Shown: positions 1 through 14,300 of the stretch, piece by piece | Position numbering within the stretch: position 1 is the stretch's first letter | Layout: each line of letters starts with the position of its first letter | Assembly (NCBI RefSeq): GCF_030867145.1 | Contig: NC_134415.1 | Location: forward strand, 69,903,300-69,967,299 | Length of the DNA stretch: 64,000 nt | Origin: Opisthocomus hoazin | Lineage: Eukaryota > Chordata > Aves > Opisthocomiformes > Opisthocomidae | Direction of reading: 5' to 3' | Position numbers and translations under genes: made by a program | The notes under the pieces: generated by a model | The model's database searches: none | What the model was told of the DNA's origin: nothing | The model's input: only the letters and a program-made list of their open reading frames with translations

Positions 1-256
1 GGGTTGAAAAATTGACTGACCGAATGCTACTTTTGTGGTGCACTAAAGTTGTGGAGTCTTACCTGATCAATTTATTATTTGTGTACTGCAACATAGTATA
101 CAAAGATTGCTTGTTGTCTTACTTGAGGTGAAACAAGTGATTAAATCCCAAATGTAACAGTTATGTCATGCTGTATTTTCAAGGTAAAACAAAAAGAGGG
201 GAGAAGGCTCATCAATAAAATCAAAAAATTGCTTTTTTATGTAACTGGTGTCCATT

Positions 257-315
257 AAAAAAAAAAAAAGCCCACAAAACCCCAACTGAACAAAAAACCC
301 CAAAACAACCCAATA
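257..315. repeat. A/C-rich low-complexity tract
   Basis: Thirteen A followed by interrupted AAAACCCC-like words. Similar sequence recurs at 9885-9965. Confidence 0.8.
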
Positions 316-837
316 AATATACTGTGACCTTAGTCAGTCACTTCCTCTGAATAACTTTTTTATTAGATGCATTATTGACGAGCTGAAATCTGATATACCT
401 CTAGACGTGAAGTTTTAAAGTGATATTGGAAGACTGACTAAAAAGTTCATGCAACCTTCAAAAAACTTGCAAAATAGCTTTGTGTTCTGTGTTTGAATAC
501 TAGTTCTTTTAATTTGTCATGTCCTTTTCTACCCTGAATGCGTCAAACATATTCTTGTAAATCCATTGGAACAGACTGCAGCAATTTGTTACCTATAGAT
601 TTAGGCTTAGCTTTAAATGGTTAATTTAAATAGCATCTCTGAACAGAATTTTTTTTTTTTCCTTCAAAACAAAACAACACACCTCCCCAACCCAAGCCCT
701 GTATGAATTGAAAAGCCTGAACAGTGGTGTTTATCACTACAGGCTGCGCATCTTTACCATTCTCGGATATATAGATGGTAAGCTAGGAAGATGATGTTTC
801 CTTGGTACCTCCATTTAGAAAAGACACCTCACCACCA

Positions 838-873
838 CCCCCCGCCCCCATTACACCCCCACTCACCCCACCC
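838..873 (-). other. G-quadruplex motif (minus strand)
   Basis: The + strand has C-runs of 6, 5, 5, 4 and 3 bases at 838-843, 845-849, 856-860, 866-869 and 871-873, separated by loops of 1, 6, 5 and 1 bases. The minus strand therefore satisfies the G3+N1-7 quadruplex rule with five runs. Confidence 0.7.
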
Positions 874-3800
874 ATAAATTGGTCTCCTAGCCATTATGTT
901 ACTATGTGAAATTAGTCATTGTATGCAGATTTGCAGAGAGCATTCTACCTGTGATGAAGCAGTGGACATGCTTCACCTGGAAAGAAGTGAAGGTGGAAGG
1001 GGGGGGAAGACTCTTGGAAAGAAATACACTTTCAGGTTCAAGTTTTGTATGCAAGTCATCTTCAGACTGGGTTGAGATTTTTAGTCGCTCGCTCTGAATA
1101 TTAATTATGTTAATCAAGGAACAGCTGAAGAATAGCTAACTATTAAGTTATTCTAATGGCTATTTTATTAATAGCTAAGGGCTAACATAGCAGTTAGCTC
1201 GCTGATGTATTTTTTTATTTTTTTCTCGCCAAACTTTGTCAATTTTCCCTTGCTTCTCTTGCACTCTATATGGCAAGTCCCACTGACTGAAGATGCTAAC
1301 AGAGAGTGTAAAGCGTTTCCTACCAGTTATGCATAGCACTGGTGTAGTGATGTATTTGTTTTATGCAGTGTGCTTCCAGCTATGTTTAACTTTTCCTCTA
1401 TTTTTAGAGATAGTGCTTAGTACATTTTAAATATGCCTAGAACCAGATTTCTTCCTCCAACATTGTATAACTCAACCTTTTAAAATTAGCACAATATTTT
1501 CCAATACATTTGAAATACCCGTGGCGATTGCTGGTGTGTGTAGATGTATCTGTCTCCCTCTGACTACAAAAGATTAGATATAGGTCAGAAATGTACTTGT
1601 ATATACCTTATCCATGGCTCATGGGCCTGTTACAAAATGAGGAAAGCATAAACTGAGAAATGTTGTTGATTGTCCCCTCGAATACTGATTTTTCTCTGTG
1701 TATTTCTTGGTCTTTTGTTAGCTTATTCGTTAGTGAATCAGATTCCCTTTCTCTGATCAAGCTGAAAGCTTAGGAGCTTGGAAAATAGTTTATGCCATTA
1801 ATGGGCTTGTCCTTCCACGGATGCTTTAAAAATGTATTTTTAAAATTAATGGAATCTTTAATACAGCATCCCTGCTGTTGAGCTGATCGTTTAGCAAGAG
1901 TTAAGAAACTGCACACATTCTGTCACTGGTACAGTTAAGCCTTTTGATACGTGGCTTATCTGAGCAAGGAAGTTGTCTGATTCCATTTGTAAAATAGCTG
2001 TGACTGAAAAGGTAGTGTTTTGGGGGAGAGGTTAGAAGTTCTTTTGCATTAGGTAGGAAGTGTTGTGCCCTTCCAGACAGATGTAGTATTTGCTGGAAGG
2101 AATTAATATTTGCGTCTGATGGAATCCTCAGCTGGGCTGAAGTCCACTCATTCTCATGGTGGATTAGGAAAGAGTCAGGGAGACTAGTCTGGCTGCTGCT
2201 TATTACGGTTGGGTGAATACAATCTCCAGCTGTTAGTTCCACCTTCCAGCTCTCAAATCCTCTGGTTTTACCTGGCTGCTCTTGCACTAAACCTGTGAAA
2301 TACAGATTTTAAAAAAAACAAGATCTGGAATAGGGAACGCTTTCATTTTTTTGGTTGTTGTTCTTATGGTATAGATTAGAAAATGAGTTTTAAGTGACTG
2401 ATTGATAGTCAGGCAAGGGCCAGAGCTGAAGATAGAAAGAGCAGAGCACAATCCAGGTGTAGGGTACATAGGGACAGGTATACTGAAGTCAGGCCACCTT
2501 CCTCACTGTCTCTTCCTGGAGATCTCTACTCCTGATGATTATCTTCCGGATGAGTTTACTGTTCTGTACTTGCATGTACGGGGCTTGTGTTTTTCACTTA
2601 ATGAAGAGCATGAAGGAACTTGTAGGGCTACAGAAGGAAAGATTTATGTTGTTTGCAAGTGGATCTTTCTTCTTTATAACAGCAACAAACCCACCATAGG
2701 AAGTTCGATGGGAGTAGGAAATTTACTGGAGACGTGGTGGAGGAGAAGCCCGAAGGATGTTTTCGGTTCTGCATAATAAAAACTTGTTGTTTGTATGTAC
2801 TGTGTATTGCTGCCAGAAGGGGAGGTTTTTGGCTTCTGTCCTGCTCGTTTGTATGGTTTCTCTGATGCTGGTGAAGGATAAGTGTCTGAGGGCAGAGTTG
2901 CCTTGTCAGGGACGGTACCTGCTTATGCCCCTTGGCTTTACCAGAACTAAAGAGTAGGTCCTGTATAGAGAAACGGAGCTTTAGTATAGATCTCGACAGG
3001 CTTGAATGATGGTCAGTGGTGTTTTCGTTTTGTTCAAATTTGGCAACTAATGCATTAGAAGATATTTTTGCAGATCAGCTAGTTAAGTGTTGTATTTGCT
3101 TGGTTAGAAAGATTTGATGAAATAGGGTGTGCTTGACAGATTGGTTGCAGACCTACTAGAGGGAGAGGTCCCATTATCAAGCGGTTTAAATGACAAGTTG
3201 TAAGAGTGTATAGGATAGTTGTAAATACTGATATATTTTTGTGACATCTCAGAATAAGGATTTAAGCCGTGATCTCAGTCAGAAACTAAAAAAGAAAATA
3301 CTGGCACTTTTCTGATAAAATGGGAAATTTAATTATTCAGATCTGTAGTCGTTGTTAAGTTTAATCTGTGTAATTTCCATTAGGACATTTTGTGCTCAGG
3401 ATGAGCGAGTATTGCAAGACGGGAATCAGAAGTGGTAGATGTAGGGATTTTAATGGCTTTATTCATGGTCTGCAAGCACACAAAATACTGTCTAAATTTA
3501 TCTGATTGCGTTTCAGTTTGGTGACTGCAGCGAAATTGGGGAGCTGTTAGAAGGAAGAAGACAGATAGTCTGGGAAGACACCTCTGGAGGCAGAACCTCC
3601 TGTTTGTGTATACTGCAGTTATTTCACTTTTGCCAAGTAGTTTCAAAGGAGAATTGATTTGTGATGCTTAGCTTGAGAGCCAATGACTTGCTTCTGTGGG
3701 ATTGCTAAGTAAAATTGACTAATTGTTAATGAGGCTACTTATTCTTGCCTGTACTTTACAGTTTCTCTGTAATAACTATTGCAAGAAGTTTGGGACATTT

Positions 3801-6800
3801 GATTCTCATAATGAATATAGATAAATAAGAAGATACTTGCCATCTTGCTTTGGATGTTGTCAGACTCTTCAGAAACCAATTTTTCAGTAATCATGGATGT
3901 AAGACGAGGATATAGAAAGCCACTTTGTATAGATTTGAGACTTTCAGTAGACAAAAGTGACTAGACAAAACTATTGTGTATTTCTGCAAAATTTGCTTAC
4001 AGTAAGTTTTCATGAAAACTTTGATAGAGGTAATGGGATATTGGGCTTTTCACTTGGACATAAAAAAGAGCTGCTTATGTGGTCCTGTTTCAGTAGTCCA
4101 AAGGTCATTAACACATGACATTGAAAATGAAATAGTGCGAAATGCTGGAATGGTTAATCCAAATTTATGTTCAGTTGCAGAAGAATGAAGAAACAAATAC
4201 GCAAAGAGAGGCTGAATCATCCTCTTGGTTTTGTAAGTAGTATCTTCCCAGAAGCTCTGTTAGCACGATCACACATGAAGCTTTTGTCTCAAAGTTCCCA
4301 TGTTGTTTTAGTTTTTAAGGAATGAATGAAACTCATTGTTACTCTCACGACTGGTAATATTAATTTATAATTAAAAATACTGGTTGTATAAGCAAAACCA
4401 TTTGGACTCTAGTGGATAATGCGATGTCTGACCTTATTATAAACTTTTGTCATAGATTAAATCAGTATTGTTTGAATACATGTTAGGTTTTTCATATACT
4501 ACCTACCATGAACTATTAAAAACTGGTAGTTTTCCTCTGGTTTTTTGCTTTTGAGTCTGGGAGGAGGAAACAATGAATGATCATGTGCTGTCAAAAAGTC
4601 CAAGACAGAATGCAGTTATGAAACAGTCTTCTGTGTAGATACTTAGAGAGTGAAGAGGAGCTAATGTTGACTCACAGATAGCGTAATTGACTCACACATA
4701 GCATAATTTCCCATTCTTTTTTCATTCCCTGAGGCCTCGCAAAATTGTTTTGTATCTTGAAACATGTTTAATGGAGCTATTAAAAAGTAATATCTTATGT
4801 TTAGGAGCTGCACTGGTATCATGGGATACCACCAATGAACTGAAATCATTGACATCAGAGTCTAGTTCTAAATATTTAAAAACAACTTCTAAGAGCATCA
4901 ATTTTACTCTCTTTTTTTTTTTTAAATGAGATTATTTTATATGTAGAAGATCTTATTGGGCCAAAATGTCAGTTTGAGACTTTGTGGATAAATTTAGGCT
5001 CTTAAAATCACAATTTTTCAAATTTTAAAGTATTCTGGCTGTCACAGCTGAACTAATACTTCGGCCAAAAAAAAAATTATGACAGGTGATTAGACCTCAA
5101 ACACTGTGAAGGTAGGACTAGGTGCCATGTTCTTCACTGTGATGTCATTTTGGAAGAGGAAAAGGCCAATTCAGATAGAAATTCTGAATGTTTATATGCT
5201 TATTAAAAAAAAAAAAAGGCTAACGTCAGATGAGTTGGATGTGCCTTGATGCTGCTTTTGATGTTTGACTGTTCTTCTAGCAATTACTGAACACAAGTGG
5301 GTTAGGTAGTGTCCAATCTGTTTAAAGGTACTTGTTGCTTTCTGTTTTGGAGAGTTCCGATGGCCCTGACTGGGTTTGCTTCAGAATTTGGGCATCAGGG
5401 AAGTGCACGTCAACAGTGTTTTTCTCACTAGGTAGGCCTGAATAAAAAAAGTGTAGACTTTCTACCCATCTTTTGCGGTCTGAAGGGCTGAGAGGCGCTG
5501 TAGTGGGAGAGGGTGGCATCTGCCAGGCACTGTGTTCTGTGTATTTTTGGTAACTCCTATTATGGATCAGAACAACTTGGATTCTGCAATACTTTCCTCA
5601 GCTAAAAAGAGAATGAATAGAAAATTAAGGTTTTTTTATCTCCCTCTTCCTTAGCAGCACTTTGTTTCCAAAGTCCCTGTGTAGCTAGAAGTGTAGGTAT
5701 TTGAACAAGTTGCCACAGGATAAGCTAGGGCATGAACTTCAAGCATGCCAATGACTGTAGCAACTGTGGGCTCGGTGTATTCTGCGGTACATGTGAAAAG
5801 AACCTAGTGCTTAAGTTATGTTGAAACAGGATTTAATGCATAGTCAAGGAAGCAGGAACAGAAGCACTGGAAACTGTTTTTCTTCCTCATAATGTAGCAC
5901 AAAGTTGAAGACGAGCTACTGAGCAGCAGCAAGAGATGCGGGGAAGGCCTGGGGCTGTACTCGCTGTGTCTGATTCTGCATAGGGAGTAGTAGCAGTACC
6001 CCCCATTAGTTCTGCTGTGAAAGGGAGGTTATTTGAAAATACGGGTTTAAAAGCAGTCGGACACTTCCATAATTGAATAAAAAATGGTATTGCCTTTGTG
6101 GTCTAGCAAGTAAATGGTTTGGGAAAGAGGTCTGAGAGACAGAAACTAACCTGGATAAAGTATCTTTAAAGTTCTTTGGGACGCGTTGAAAATGGGGGGA
6201 GAAAAGTAGTGCGAGTTTATGTGATAGTTACAAGTGTAGGATTATAGAATGGTGTCTGTAGAAAGACTTATCACTGTCCTACCCAGAATAATCAGACACG
6301 GGGTGTATTTTAGAGTACAAGATTGATTTGTAAAACACAGTGAAACAGATTCAAGTGATCATTAACACATGTTGTTTCTTGATGCCTGTAATCTCTCCTT
6401 TATCTGATCAGTGTCCTTGGATAAACTAACTCTACAGGAGCTCGACTTCCTCATATGCAAGAAAATGTGAAGTGTGAAGAAATAACTGTAGTGGTGATAG
6501 CAGAAGGGGATGGTGTATGGCTTAAAAAAACAAATCAGTCTCATGAACAACCTGTAATGTGTATGAAAAATTCGGTGTTAGAAAATCTCAATGTAGCTAC
6601 ATCTGTGATGTAAATTCAGACTTCTCAGAAGGTAATTTAAAGTGGCCTTGTATCTGGACAGTATTTCATGTGAGGATTTGCTTTCAGAGTGTAAATTCAC
6701 ATGATTTTGTAACACTTGTCATGTTAGTTTTCCACCAGATTGCTGGAAGATGGTTTTGACTGTTCGCTTCTTAGAAGAATCTATGCTGTGCTTAACTGTT

Positions 6801-8470
6801 ATTTTTTGTTGTTGTTGTTCTGCTTTGTTTTGATTTTTGTTCTCTTCCCACTAATGACAGTTTAAACTTTCAGAGTAGTTGAAAGCAACCTTTTCTGAGG
6901 GCCTTTCCAAGTCTGGAAGTGTTACTAGATTAGATTGACTCTCGTCGAGTTACCAGATCTGTTTTGTCAGGGTGCATGCATTTGACTGTCATAAAAAAAG
7001 GTCAGGTTTGTTTTCTTCAGAAGGTCTTTTAATACTTAGGAGTTACGATACTGCTGCCAGTAGGAAAAGTTTAGAGAACTCTCCTTCGACGTAGAAACTT
7101 AACCTAACCTTGGACAACAGCAAGTGGGATGTTTTTTCATTGCCATTTCTTACCAGTGTCATGCTCCCCTTCTCTAATGCTCTCCAATCAATTTTATGAT
7201 GCCTATGCTAAGTCAGTGTCTCCTGCCTTGTCTTAGTTGACTCTTTACCAAAACTTCCTGCTAGTGGCTAAGCTGACTGTCATTTTCCAGATATGAAACA
7301 TAATTGGATATGCATTTGTATAATTGGTGCTGAATTCTGCTAAGGACTTTTGGAATGTGGGAAGTGCTCTTGTGTGTTTTGCCTTGAAACCTACAGTTAA
7401 TGATTGTACCTTTTGTGAAAGGAGCCTTCCTGAAAGGCTCGGTGATGACAGACAGATATTCAGTGAAAATTTGCTGTTGAAGCAGTCAGAATTTTGCTTT
7501 ATGTTCAGGATCTTGAAAAGCATCAAGACTTGTACTGGCTGTTGTTGTACTGTACTTGTACTGTTGAGTAGATTTCTCTTATTTTCTATTTTATGGTTTA
7601 CTGAGAGAATTTGATACTTTATAGTGTTCACCTACAGTTGAAATATTTTGTCTGCTTTTAAGAATTTGGAGTTCTGTTTTAAACAATTTCAAGTGTTAGT
7701 AGATACTTGTTTTCAAAATTAAAAAGCACAAGATTAAGCGTCGTGTCTGATACGATGGCGCTACGTGCTGGGGAGACAAAGAAATACTGAAGAGGTGCTT
7801 AGCATTCCATGTATACTTAGTTAATCTGGCTGTATGACTGCCAGATGTTTCAAGGGAGTCATCTTTCTGAAGTTTGACTTCTCTGGTGAGATTTTGGGGT
7901 GAGGGAAATGGTCTATGTCGTTAACCTTTGATGGTATGTATTACACTTGGTGTAACAAGGCAATTAAGTTATTGACAATGCTTTTTTTTTAATGTCAAAG
8001 ACATGTGCCACCCAGACACAAATGCTCTCTGTTTGGGGATTTAGACATGTTTCTTTGCAAGCTAGCACAAGGGTGGCAGTACACAGAGCTATACTGTCTG
8101 TAGGAGCTTATGGAAATCCTGGAGCGTGCATGCCAGCGTTTTTCTACACTTGGTCAACAGGAGGTAAATAACAGTTAGAAGGAAGAGTGGTTTTATAGGC
8201 ATAAAAAGCAGTGGTGGTAGTTTTCATGCTATGTGTAACAGAAGGCGTTTAATTAGGTTGCAAGTTTTGCAGTGGGGTTTTTGGCAATTTGTTTCTCATC
8301 AAGCCATAAATCCCTTTTTTCATGCTAAATCTAGTTTTGTTTCTGCTTTAATGAGCTACAGTTTATGCGACAACAAAACTGCCTTGGTTCATTTATATCT
8401 CAACGACAATGTTCTCAAGAGGAGAGAGGGCAAGAATTGTTCTTTTTGTTTTCTGCGTGTGAGGTCCAAT

Positions 8471-8530
8471 GTGGGTTTTTTGTTGGTTTTTTGTTTGTTT
8501 GTTTTTGTGTGTGGTTTTTTTATTTTAGGG
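8471..8530. repeat. T/G-rich low-complexity tract
   Basis: Interrupted TTTTTTG and TTTG words ending in TATTTTAG. It resembles a strong polypyrimidine acceptor, but no coding exon is recognisable after it. Confidence 0.8.
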
Positions 8531-9884
8531 TTACCAGTATTGGGATACCTGGTTTGTACGAAGTATATACCGGGGTACAAGTTGTGTGTGGACTGTTTCT
8601 GTGGGCAATGTGGTGGTACATATGGGATGGGTGCATTGTTGCAGGAACTTGCCTCTTAAGCAAGCACAACTGTTATTTTGTTAGTAAAATATAAATATTT
8701 TGCTTACATGTTTTGTTTACGTTCACATGTTAAGCATAAAGATGTGTGTTATAAATCGAGGTAAGAGAAGATGATAGGCTGGTAAGTACAATTTATTTTA
8801 TGTTATGAAACACTTGTTTTTGCAGCACTTGTTGTCTTTCATTTGGGGATCATCTGGCAAAATTTTCAGGCTTACAGTATCAAAGTGCCTTTGAACAGGA
8901 TAAGAGTCTACTGAACATCTTTGTGGAATTGATAAATACAGATTATGTACTCTCTGTCCTACAATTTAAGTTAATGGACTACCTGGTTAATAAAGTTACC
9001 TAGTGACTTACCCTTGCCTTGCTGTTGACTGTGAGTAGGAAGGGAACATGTTAAATGACAGCAGTCGCTGTGCAAGAGCCTCCTCTCTGCAGGCTGGTGT
9101 TGATGTTTGGTACTTTTCCATTAGCTGGAAGGGCAGATACGGCTGTCATAGCACTGAATGCTTGGCTCTACATTTTTATCTCCATGATAGGAAAGCGCCT
9201 CAGAGAACAGAAGCAAGTACGGTGCCACATGAAGTGTGTCTTGCACAGTGTATCCCTGACCTTACTGTCTAGGAGCCCCTGAATCTGAGCCAGGCCACTC
9301 CTCGGGTAGTTTCACTGAGCTGTGGCTGTATTAAGGTTTGTTCTGTACAGGCAAGGTTTGTGTAAGGCACTACTGAATAGTAGGATGAAATCTGGATGGT
9401 TTTGACCAAGCATTTACCATTTCTCTACTTGCAGTTACCTAATTGATGTAACTTACTACTTTTTTTCTTCTTGCTTCCCTTTTGAGTAGTTTGGTCACCA
9501 AAAATGTCAGGAGAAGTATAGTGATGAAAACATTTTCTAATTTTAAAGAATAGCTGTGTACTTTGTTTTTAAATTTGAATGATAAGCAAAATGCATGCTT
9601 TCTTTGCTTAAGTATTATGCTTGTAATAGTTTTTTTTTTTTGTCCCTATCCCATCCGCACCTCCTGATGTTCTCTTTTGATGTGACTTCAGGGCAGAGGT
9701 GTTGACCATAATTGGGTTTAATTCACCTTTGCTTTTTTCCCCTCCTCTGTGTTCCAGTTTGCTCCTTGTGACCCATGCCCTTGCTGTTCTGTAGATGAAT
9801 GTAAATATCCTCTTGAGCATTCTCTGTAAGACGATGTAGTCTCTTTATTTCTGGCTCTCACATTTCCAGCCTCCACAATGCCTT

Positions 9885-9965
9885 AAAAAAAAACAAAACA
9901 GAAGAAAAACTAACCCCCACCCCTCCCAAACACCCCAAAACAAAAAAAAAAATCAAACCCAAACC
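9885..9965. repeat. A/C-rich low-complexity tract
   Basis: Alternating A-runs and CCCC-containing words such as CAAACACCCCAAAACA. It is the longest such tract in the window. Confidence 0.85.
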
Positions 9966-11291
9966 TGTGACATATAGCAGAAATGGGAATCTATAAATGT
10001 TAATAAAACTATCTGGCTGAGAAATGCGTAAGGATTTTTCCATTCACCTTTGGTGTAGTCTTGATGGTTACGAGTAGCAAATATTTTTTTCTAAGGAAAA
10101 TAATTTCTAAACTGGAATGTGTCTTTGTGATAGGGGTTTTGTATCACCGCATTACAACTGCAGGAAGGCTTGTAAGGAGGAAAAATGAAGGGAGATACAA
10201 AGGATCCCAGATGCATTTGAAGTTAGATTTCTAACTTTTAGAGCTGTAGAAGAGAATTCTTACAAGTTGCAAGGATGCAGGCAAGTGTTCCCTTCTTGCT
10301 GAAGCTTTGCTGGCTGAAGGGGCTGCTGCTTGTAGCTGCTCTTGACTGCGGCTGTGCAGAGATGGCTGCCCGCTCCTGTCTTCTGCCTGTGTACAGAGGC
10401 TCTTCCTGTGTACAGTCATCAGTCCACTTGTCCAAATCAGCAGGGTAAACTGTTTGCTATGGGATTTTTCTCTGAGAGCTAGAGAGAGGTTAAATAACCT
10501 TATTGTCTGATGGATCTGGGCAGGAGCAGGTACTGATGGTCTCTGGTGGAAAGGTGCAAACTCTTGAACTCTGGCTGTTGACATTGAGCAAAATAGTGCA
10601 GGGCTTGGATGAACTCCTGCGCTGTCTGCCTGACCCTGCAGTGATTTTCACCCCAAAGCTACTGTTTTATTTTCAGTTGTGACTAACTTAAATAAGGAAT
10701 TCAAAGTAGTAATGTTCTTAAATGCTTTGGCTTATTTAAAGGGAGAGGGGGGAGAAGGAGGGGTTGGGTGAAAGAAGAAGAAAAGGGTTTAGGTATCTTG
10801 TGAAGACCTCTCCCAGCATGCCAGCAGGTGTGGTACGTACTGGGTATTGTCTCCCACCTCGGGGGCAGCGGGTGGTTTGCGTGCTGTGCCTGGTCCTGGT
10901 GGATGGGCCAGGGCATGTTCGGTTTGGAGAGGCGGAAGGGGTGCGTGGGGTGTCCTATTTTCCAAAAGCTGGAGAAGTCCTGCTTTTTAGTGCAAGCCTG
11001 TGTATCTCCTGATTCCCAAGGAAGGCTCTGCCTTGAGATTCAGTGATCTCTGACCACTGTGGAGAGAGGCAGCTCACTTGATACGACGAGCGAGCAGTGC
11101 AAACTTGCATAGGCTCTGCCTCCTCCTTTGTGTGCGCACCCTTGATTGATGGTTTTCATTGCTGATCCTGACAGCTGGCACTATTCTACTGAGGTGAGGT
11201 AGAGAGAAATTGTCAGATTGCTTAAATCCCTGTGAAGCCTGGCAGCAGAGCTGTGGTGGAGGAAGAGGGAATACAAATAACGTGAGGCTGA

Positions 11292-11317
11292 TTTTTTTTT
11301 TTTTTTTTTTTTTTTTT
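11292..11317 (+). repeat. Poly-T, 26 bases
   Basis: Uninterrupted T run on the sense strand, followed by CTCTCCCCTCC. Confidence 0.95.
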
Positions 11318-14300
11318 CTCTCCCCTCCTTTCTGCCCAGCCTGTGTCTTTGCAAGTACGGGGGCAACACAAGGCAGTTCCATGTGGGAAAGTTAAGGAAT
11401 TAATGTGCCATGTCTTAGTGTTACTGTACTGGGGCTAAACAGATGGTGTAATTAGCCTACAGCGGTGAAGAGCTATTTTTCTGATAAGATAAAAGGAAGT
11501 AGTTGTGGGTGGTGGAAGAACAGTCTCTTAAATTGGCAGGGTTTACAACGTGTTTATACAAATGTATGAAGTGTATGGGTATTACAGTTCCCTTCCAATT
11601 GCAGTCCTTTTTTTCTTTATATTTTTGTTTATTGAGTAGCTCGTAAGGGAAAAATATTTTGTTACATTATTTTTCAACACTTTTACCAAGCTCATCTGGA
11701 AGAGTGAAGGAACCAAAAATAGACATTCCCTTTCCTTGTCTAACAGTGATCGTATTGCATTGGAGTGATGGGGAAAGAAATCTCCCTTCCTTTCCTTTCT
11801 TCCCACCATGCGTGTTGGGAGGCTGTCAGAGGACGGGGAGGGTCTGTAGGAGGTTGTTCTTGACTGACCCCACATGTTCTACGTTTTGAACTTGTTTGCT
11901 TTATATCTCTGTTTCTGGCTCCCCCTTAACTTAGTTTGGTTGGGATATTTTAAAAGGGACAGGAGCATTTATAAATAAAAGTTACAAGCAATAAATGAGA
12001 TTAAATTTGGCTTGCGCTGTTTGAAAAAGAAAACTTTGTCTAAATGAAAACAGTGGAAAAATTAAGGAATGGCAACAGGAAGAGAGAAAAAAAGGGGTAT
12101 ATTGGGAGAAAACACATCTACAACTGGGCCAAGTCTCAGGTGTTGTTCATTTGTGTCTAAGTCCTTTGAATCACTTTTGCTTCCTTGTGAAAAGATGGGA
12201 GATATGCTTGCTTTTCAAGCCCAGCTGTTCATGTTTTGACCCTAAATCAGTAGTATCTGGTCTATCAATGAGTTAGTAATTCTGATTTTTGGATGGTTTG
12301 GTTAAAAATGTCTTCTCAGTTATATTTTATAAAAGATATACTATGGATGAGTAGAAAATGTGGCAGATTTTTTTCCCCTAATATTTTTCTGGTCTTTTTC
12401 CCAGGAAGCAGTTAGGTTTGGTACATTGGTTTCATCCAGAGGCTGCTTGCGATTGTGCAGTGGTAGCTCCTGCTTGTCTTCAGAGGATTTAGTTTCTCCT
12501 GTTTACTCGCAGGAATCTGTGCCCTCTTTTATCCGCTCAAGAGTATATAAAGTCTTTCAATATTATCGGTTTTTTCTTTTTCACCAAAAAAACTCCAAAC
12601 CCAAACAATCCTCCAATCTAATTTTAAGCCTTATTTCACAAGTCTCCTTTCTGCATCCTCTTTCCTGAGAGAGGAGGTGGATGGGTGGGGAGGACTGTGT
12701 TTTGATGGTGGTCTGTATTAAAGCTTAAAATACTGCTTCAGGAATGTCGTCTGGATTTTGTTTTCTTTTTTTTTTTTCCTTCCCCTCAGCTTCTAGTCTA
12801 AATGACACCAGAAGACAGTCCGCAAAGTGATTTATAAACTTCCTCTGCAGTATTGCAAACTGTTCTTATTGCAGAACCTGCAGTTCTCAAACTACAGGAC
12901 AAATTCAGAGTGCAGATTTTTTTACTAGATATATATTAGGTAAAAAAAAAAAATTGTTGTGTCCCTGTTTCAGCTATTGAATTTTATTTTCTGCTGCCTT
13001 GATGTATGTAATTGTTACAAATGAAGAATGTTATGAATAAAAGTATGCTTTAATTGAAAAGACTGGCTTTGAATCCCTTCTAGATTAAAAAAAAGAAAAA
13101 GCATTTGGAAGAAAGAAAAATTTTTGAGTTACAATTCTCCAGTATTCGGACCTACAGGAAAATACTCAGTGGCATTACTCTTCTTGCTTGACGGTATATG
13201 GACTTGAGGCTAATGAATAGATAATGGATATACAGTAAAAAAGGAACCTGTTTGTGTAGTTGTATTCTCTGGGAAGAATGGAATTGTCTGGTTAATTTAT
13301 ATTTTCAGTCCCAAGTAGTCTCCCTAATTCCCTCCTAATTTGCCTGAGAAGTCAGTGTATGTATGTTAGTGTCTTTTTACTAAGAGCAAGTCTTTAGAAA
13401 GCACTAACAAAAACTGTAGTCTCGATTACATTTCTCTGGAACTGAACAAATTCTTTAATTCACTAGAAGCTGCCTTTCCTGATATCTTAACACTCTCCAG
13501 ATAAGCCTTCACCAGACCTCATGAAACAGAGGCATACATAGCAGGCCTAAGTTTGAATGTCTTTTTTCGCTTCCATGAAATGATTCTTAGCAGCAGATAC
13601 AAAATCTGAAGATGAATCTTAGAGGGGTATGAGAGATAGGAAGCAATAGGAAGGCAAAAAAAATTGCTTTTTGGTATGCAGTACAACTGTTCCGAAGAAT
13701 TTGTGGCTGACGAGACATGTGGTATCTTCTTATCCAAAAGAGTTACTGAAAGTAAACGGTAGTCATGTTTTATGAAGGAAAAGGAAGACTTTAATTTCCT
13801 AGAAAACTGAAGTTGTATGGCAGTAAATTCAATGTTTATTATTTTTTCAAGTAAGTATAATGCTTACTTGCCTGTTTTTCTGCTTAGTTCCATGTCAGAT
13901 ATATCTATCCTTCTTTTGCAGTGTCTTTTGAACTCTGATCCGTGGAGCATAACTTGGGATCTGACTTGACTTCTTACCTCATTGCAGACAACAAATACTT
14001 CGTGGACCAGAGCAGATCCTCTGCTATAACCGTACAGCACTCTTACTTTTTCTTTAGAATTACAGTGTTTTCTCCACCACCCCTTTTTGAACAAGGCTGA
14101 ATAGGGTTGTGGCAGTTGTTGTCTGTGTTGAGTTAATGAGTTCATTGAGAGGTAAAATGCATAGGCTAGAGAAATCAGAATTAATCCTTGGCTAATCATC
14201 TATTAATTAAATGAATCTTTCAGACATATCTGAACTTAATCGAATCTCTTGATTTAAACATTGTATAACTCGTGTTTTTTTTCTTAATTTAGTAAAAGAG

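Noticed and set aside
2402..2776. 124-codon plus-strand open frame
   Set aside because: No recognisable family and within chance expectation. No splice or promoter context was seen.
6241..6265. Reverse-complement CR1 tail (ATTATAGAATGG)
   Set aside because: Only about 12 bases resemble the CR1 terminus and nothing after it matches the element.
8231..8659. 142-codon plus-strand open frame with a Phe/Val/Cys-rich hydrophobic stretch
   Set aside because: The hydrophobic part is just the translation of the T/G-rich simple repeat at 8471-8530.
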